From positions 1 to 8,690 of the forward strand of contig CANPXI010000036.1 of NCBI GenBank assembly GCA_947585885.1: 8,690 bases of DNA. The letters are read 5' to 3'. A model generated the notes under the pieces. That model was not told the origin of the DNA, made no database searches, and saw nothing but the letters and a program-made list of their open reading frames with translations. The position numbers were made by a program, and so were the translations under genes. Within the stretch, counting starts at the first letter, position 1. Each line of letters starts with the position of its first letter. This document shows positions 6,329 to 8,690 of this stretch, in pieces. The stretch is from an uncultured Bacilli bacterium. GTDB lineage: Bacteria; Bacillota_I; Bacilli_A; RF39; UBA660.

Positions 6329-7796
6329 AATTTTCTGGTTTCATTATTGGGAATAGCACTACGTCTCTTACTGATTCTTGATTAAATATTAGCATCATTA
6401 GTCTGTCTATTCCAAAACCTAAACCTGATATAGGTGGCATTCCTTGTTCCATTGCTAGTAAAAAGTTTTCGTCTAAGTCCATTGTTTCGTCGTCCCCTTG
6501 TTCTTTTGCTTTTAGTTGGTCTATGAAGTTACTTCTTTGTATTTCTGGGTTAACTAGTTCTGAATAAGCTTTGCAAAGTTCTGTACCACAGGCAACTACT
6601 TGGAATACGTCTATTCTTCTATTATCTGTATCATTTCTTCTTGCAAGTGGAATTAAAACAGCAGGGTAGTTATATATTATAGTTGGTTCAACTATGTTTT
6701 CTCTTATTTTTCTTTTATATACAAAGTCTATTATTTGACTTAATGATTTATAGTCTTCTAAATCACTTAAAGAGTATAAACCTTTTTCAACTATTTTTTC
6801 TTTTAATTCTTGTGGGTCAGTTATGTCTAAAAAGTCAAACCCAAGTATTTTAGTCATTTCATCTGTGTAGTTAAGTCTAGTCCAGTTTTCTTTACCAAAG
6901 TCTAGTGATGTACCTTTATATTCTATAGTTGTACTACCAGTTAATTCTTTTATTAATTCTCTTATAAAGTTAGAGTAGAATTTAATGTTATCTTCAAAGT
7001 TCCAGTATGCACAGTACCATTCTATTTGAGTGAATTCTTGTAAGTGTTCTGGGTCCATTCCTTCGTTTCTAAAGCATTTTGCTACTTCGTATACTTTGTC
7101 AAAACCACCAGCGATGCATTCTTTTAAGTATATTTCTGGGGCGATTCTTAGATTACAGTCTATATCAAGTGCATTATGATGAGTGAAGAAAGGTTTTGCA
7201 GATGCTCCTGATATTGCAGTTTGTATTATTGGTGTTTCTACTTCTAGAAAACCATGTTCACCTAGGTATTTATGAATAAATGCATATAGTTTACTTCTAC
7301 CTAGGAATACTTTTCTTGATTCTTCATTTGTTATTAAGTCAACGTAACGTTGTCTATATTTTAGTTCTGTATCTTGTAAACCATGAAATTTTTCTGGAAG
7401 TGGTCTTAATGCTTTTCCTAAAAATTCAAAACTTTCTACTCTTAGAGTTTTTTCTCCTGTTTGAGTTGTGAATATTTCTCCTTTAGCACCTATGAAGTCT
7501 CCTCCATCTATGTATTTTTTAAAGAATTCGTATTTTTCTTCTGTTACAGTATCAACTTTTATTTCTAGTTGCATGTCACCTTCTAGGTCTCTTATTTTTA
7601 CGAAACTAAGTTTACCCATTTTTCTCATAAATACTATTCTTCCAGCAATTTTTACGTCTTTTGTTCCGTCAGGTAAATTTTTTGCTTCTTTTAGTGAGTG
7701 AGTTCTTTCGTATTTGTCTGGGTATGGGTTAGTAAATTCTCTTATACTTTCTAGTTTTTCTCTTCTTATTCTTTCTTGTTCTGTTAGTTCTCTCAT
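6327..7796 (-). CDS. lysS: Lysyl-tRNA synthetase, class II
   Basis: A 489-residue cytosolic enzyme charging tRNA-Lys with lysine, normal length for class II LysRS. The N-terminal OB-fold anticodon-binding domain spans roughly 45-130 (VKIAGRIVFMRKMGKLSFVKIRD...). After the linker (FHGLQDTELKYRQRYVDL) comes the catalytic domain: motif 1 around HGFLEVETPI (181-190), then PFFTHHNALD and RIAPEIYLKECIAGGFDKVYEV, motif 2 starting CFRNEGMDPEH (241-251) and running to about 261, and motif 3 GLGFGIDRLMML (458-469). All catalytic landmarks are present, so it should be active. The ATG (complement of 7794-7796) follows AGGAGG (7804-7809) by 7 bases. It lies downstream of a lysine T-box with its own promoter, and of a dus gene, an order also seen in Bacillus (yacF-lysS). 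Confidence 0.98.
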   Translation of the reverse strand: MRELTEQERIRREKLESIREFTNPYPDKYERTHSLKEAKNLPDGTKDVKIAGRIVFMRKMGKLSFVKIRDLEGDMQLEIKVDTVTEEKYEFFKKYIDGGDFIGAKGEIFTTQTGEKTLRVESFEFLGKALRPLPEKFHGLQDTELKYRQRYVDLITNEESRKVFLGRSKLYAFIHKYLGEHGFLEVETPIIQTAISGASAKPFFTHHNALDIDCNLRIAPEIYLKECIAGGFDKVYEVAKCFRNEGMDPEHLQEFTQIEWYCAYWNFEDNIKFYSNFIRELIKELTGSTTIEYKGTSLDFGKENWTRLNYTDEMTKILGFDFLDITDPQELKEKIVEKGLYSLSDLEDYKSLSQIIDFVYKRKIRENIVEPTIIYNYPAVLIPLARRNDTDNRRIDVFQVVACGTELCKAYSELVNPEIQRSNFIDQLKAKEQGDDETMDLDENFLLAMEQGMPPISGLGFGIDRLMMLIFNQESVRDVVLFPIMKPEN

Positions 7797-7809
7797 TTTC
7801 TTTCCTCCT

Positions 7810-7874
7810 AAAAAAAGTTAATGACTAATAAAGGGGCGACTAGGTCACGGTACCACCCTTTTTAATCATTAACT
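7810..7874 (-). terminator. Regulated terminator of the lysS T-box
   Basis: On the minus strand AGTTAATGA (complement of 7866-7874) pairs perfectly with TCATTAACT (7816-7824), and a T tract follows (complement of 7810-7816). The inner part of the stem competes with the antiterminator that includes the T-box core. The T tract ends directly at the AGGAGG ribosome binding site of lysS. Confidence 0.85.
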
Positions 7875-8021
7875 GATTATCTTTTTAATATAACGGTTAT
7901 AACCGGGCTAGTTAGCCACTTAGAAAAGTTTTATTCATATTAGTCTATTGTTAGTTTCCACCAGTCACTAACTCTCTATAAATAGATTACAATATTACTC
8001 GTCTTTTCATAAAGTTTTAAT
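7810..8021 (-). ncRNA. T-box riboswitch, lysine-specific, controlling lysS
   Basis: Read on the minus strand, the leader contains the conserved T-box AGGGTGGTACCGTG (complement of 7846-7859). Stem I is closed by GAAAAG (8003-8008) with CTTTTC (7923-7928). An AGTA element lies on its 5' side, and GAATAAAAC on its 3' side fits the pattern GAA-N-codon-purine. The specifier is therefore AAA (7930-7932), the lysine codon, followed by A. An AATAT/ATATT helix closes above, and the distal part has the familiar AGAGAG...GGTGGAAACT elements. Two small hairpins (7906-7917 and 7894-7905) stand where stems II/III are expected. The antiterminator can form from AAAGGG (7856-7861) with CCCTTT (7830-7835), and the bulge TGGT would pair with ACCA ends of uncharged tRNA. 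Uncharged tRNA-Lys should thus allow read-through into lysS. Confidence 0.95.
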
Positions 8022-8027
8022 GGTTAC

Positions 8028-8056
8028 ATTTTAGTATATTTGTGAATGTTTGTCAA
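8028..8056 (-). promoter_or_regulatory. Promoter of the T-box-lysS transcript, overlapping the dus stop codon
   Basis: A perfect -35 TTGACA (complement of 8051-8056) and the -10 TAAAAT (complement of 8028-8033) are 17 bases apart. The TGA stop of the upstream dus gene (8053-8055) is embedded in the -35 box. Transcription should begin near 8021. Confidence 0.8.
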
Positions 8057-8690
8057 TAATTTGTTGTTTCTAGTTTATTTAGTATGTTTAAGAATTCTTC
8101 TTCTGTTTTAGACCTCACTATTTGTTCTTTTGTTTCTTTTATATTAGGTATTCCTTTTAGGTAAGCAAGAGCGTGTGTTCTTATTTCTAAAAGGGCTATT
8201 TTTTCTGTTTCGTTTTGTTTTAGTAGGTTATAGTGTTTTAAAATCATTTCTATTTTGTCTTTAGTAGTTGGTTTATCTATTATTTTATTATTTTCTATGT
8301 ATTCAATACATTCTTTAATAAACCAAGGGTTACCAATAGAAGCCCTACCTATCATTATTGCATCACACTTTGTTTCTTCTAGCATTTTTTTTGCATCATA
8401 TATTGTTTTTATGTCTCCGTTACCTATTACTGGTATGTTTACTGTTTCTTTTTTTTCTTTTATTATGTTCCAGTCTGCGTTTCCTGTGTAACCTTGACTT
8501 CTGGTTCTTGCATGAATTGCTAATGCACTTGCGCCTGCTTCTTCTATTTTTTTTGCTACTTCTTTAGCATTTATGTGATTTTCATCCCAGCCACTTCTTA
8601 TTTTTACAGTTATTGGAGTACTTGTGTTATCTACAACACTTTTTACTATTTCATATATTTTATCTGGGTCTTTTAAAAGAGCGCTTCCTG
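8053..8690 (-). CDS. dusB: tRNA-dihydrouridine synthase, DusB-like (3' part; start outside window)
   Basis: The frame stays open from the right edge to a TGA stop, giving 211 C-terminal residues of a protein normally about 320 long. The enzyme reduces uridines to dihydrouridine in tRNA with FMN and NADPH. Visible FMN-barrel landmarks are TPITVKIRSGWDE (fragment residues 24-36, including the conserved lysine), LAIHARTRSQGYTG (56-69, with the conserved histidine), IPVIGNGDI (85-93) and IMIGRASIGNPW (111-122). The tail is the helical C-terminal domain that contacts tRNA. The catalytic cysteine lies in the missing N-terminal part. The motifs point to the DusB/NifR3-YhdG branch; assignment to a specific Dus type is inferred. 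It lies upstream of lysS on the same strand, an order conserved in Bacillus, although lysS here also has its own promoter and T-box. Confidence 0.93.
   Translation of the reverse strand, partial: GSALLKDPDKIYEIVKSVVDNTSTPITVKIRSGWDENHINAKEVAKKIEEAGASALAIHARTRSQGYTGNADWNIIKEKKETVNIPVIGNGDIKTIYDAKKMLEETKCDAIMIGRASIGNPWFIKECIEYIENNKIIDKPTTKDKIEMILKHYNLLKQNETEKIALLEIRTHALAYLKGIPNIKETKEQIVRSKTEEEFLNILNKLETTNY

Noticed and set aside
7797..8052. Lysine (L-box) riboswitch upstream of lysS
   Set aside because: The leader has the diagnostic T-box core, AGTA/GAA specifier loop and AAA specifier. It is a tRNA-sensing T-box, not a lysine-binding riboswitch.
1..8690. CRISPR arrays, tRNA or rRNA genes, transposase genes
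   Set aside because: No regularly spaced repeats, no tRNA-like cloverleaf or rRNA segment, and no transposase motif were seen on either strand.

Overview
The window is AT-rich, compact DNA from a low-GC Gram-positive-type bacterium. Ribosomal protein, SSB, Clp and lysyl-tRNA synthetase genes carry strong AAGGAGG-type ribosome binding sites, and a T-box precedes lysS. Arginine is mostly AGA, intrinsic terminators are short, and lysine, asparagine and isoleucine are abundant. These traits suggest an uncultured gut Bacillota or Mycoplasmatota-like lineage (the RF39 kind), which is inference. Tryptophan is TGG throughout and the dus gene ends in TGA, so the standard bacterial code fits.

Layout. 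Positions 1-320 (+) hold the C-terminal end of a DUF6273-like surface or pilin-like protein, followed by a terminator. Positions 380-1494 (+) are a complete rpsF-ssb-rpsR operon with a near-consensus promoter, a short structured leader and a terminator. Everything functional after that lies on the minus strand. Reading in the direction of transcription from the right edge: the 3' part of a tRNA-dihydrouridine synthase gene (dusB-like), a lysine T-box riboswitch with its own promoter, lysS (class II LysRS), a YfcC/DcuC-family membrane transporter, a ClpC-like AAA+ ATPase, and a YugP-type membrane zinc metallopeptidase that converges on rpsR. Between the last two, on the plus strand at about 2241-2510, lies a decayed fragment of a phage-type Bro-N (antirepressor/DinD-like) gene.

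How it fits together. The dus-lysS-(...)-clpC order resembles the arrangement around yacF(dus)-lysS-ctsR-mcsA-mcsB-clpC in Bacillus. Here ctsR/mcsAB are absent from the interval and a transporter sits in their place. lysS appears to be controlled by uncharged tRNA-Lys through a T-box with an AAA specifier.

Most unusual points. The ClpC-like protein keeps an intact first ATPase ring but has lost the Walker A and Walker B motifs of the second. It still carries the GYVG pore loop and a VGF tripeptide like the ClpP-docking loop, then stops roughly 150 residues early. The Bro-N relic breaks off at the same point from the other side, which suggests a rearrangement junction near 2500-2515. Several terminators also overlap the ends of the genes they serve. 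I see no clear new defence or mobile system. The dead-ring ClpC and its junction with the phage relic are the best candidates for something undescribed.
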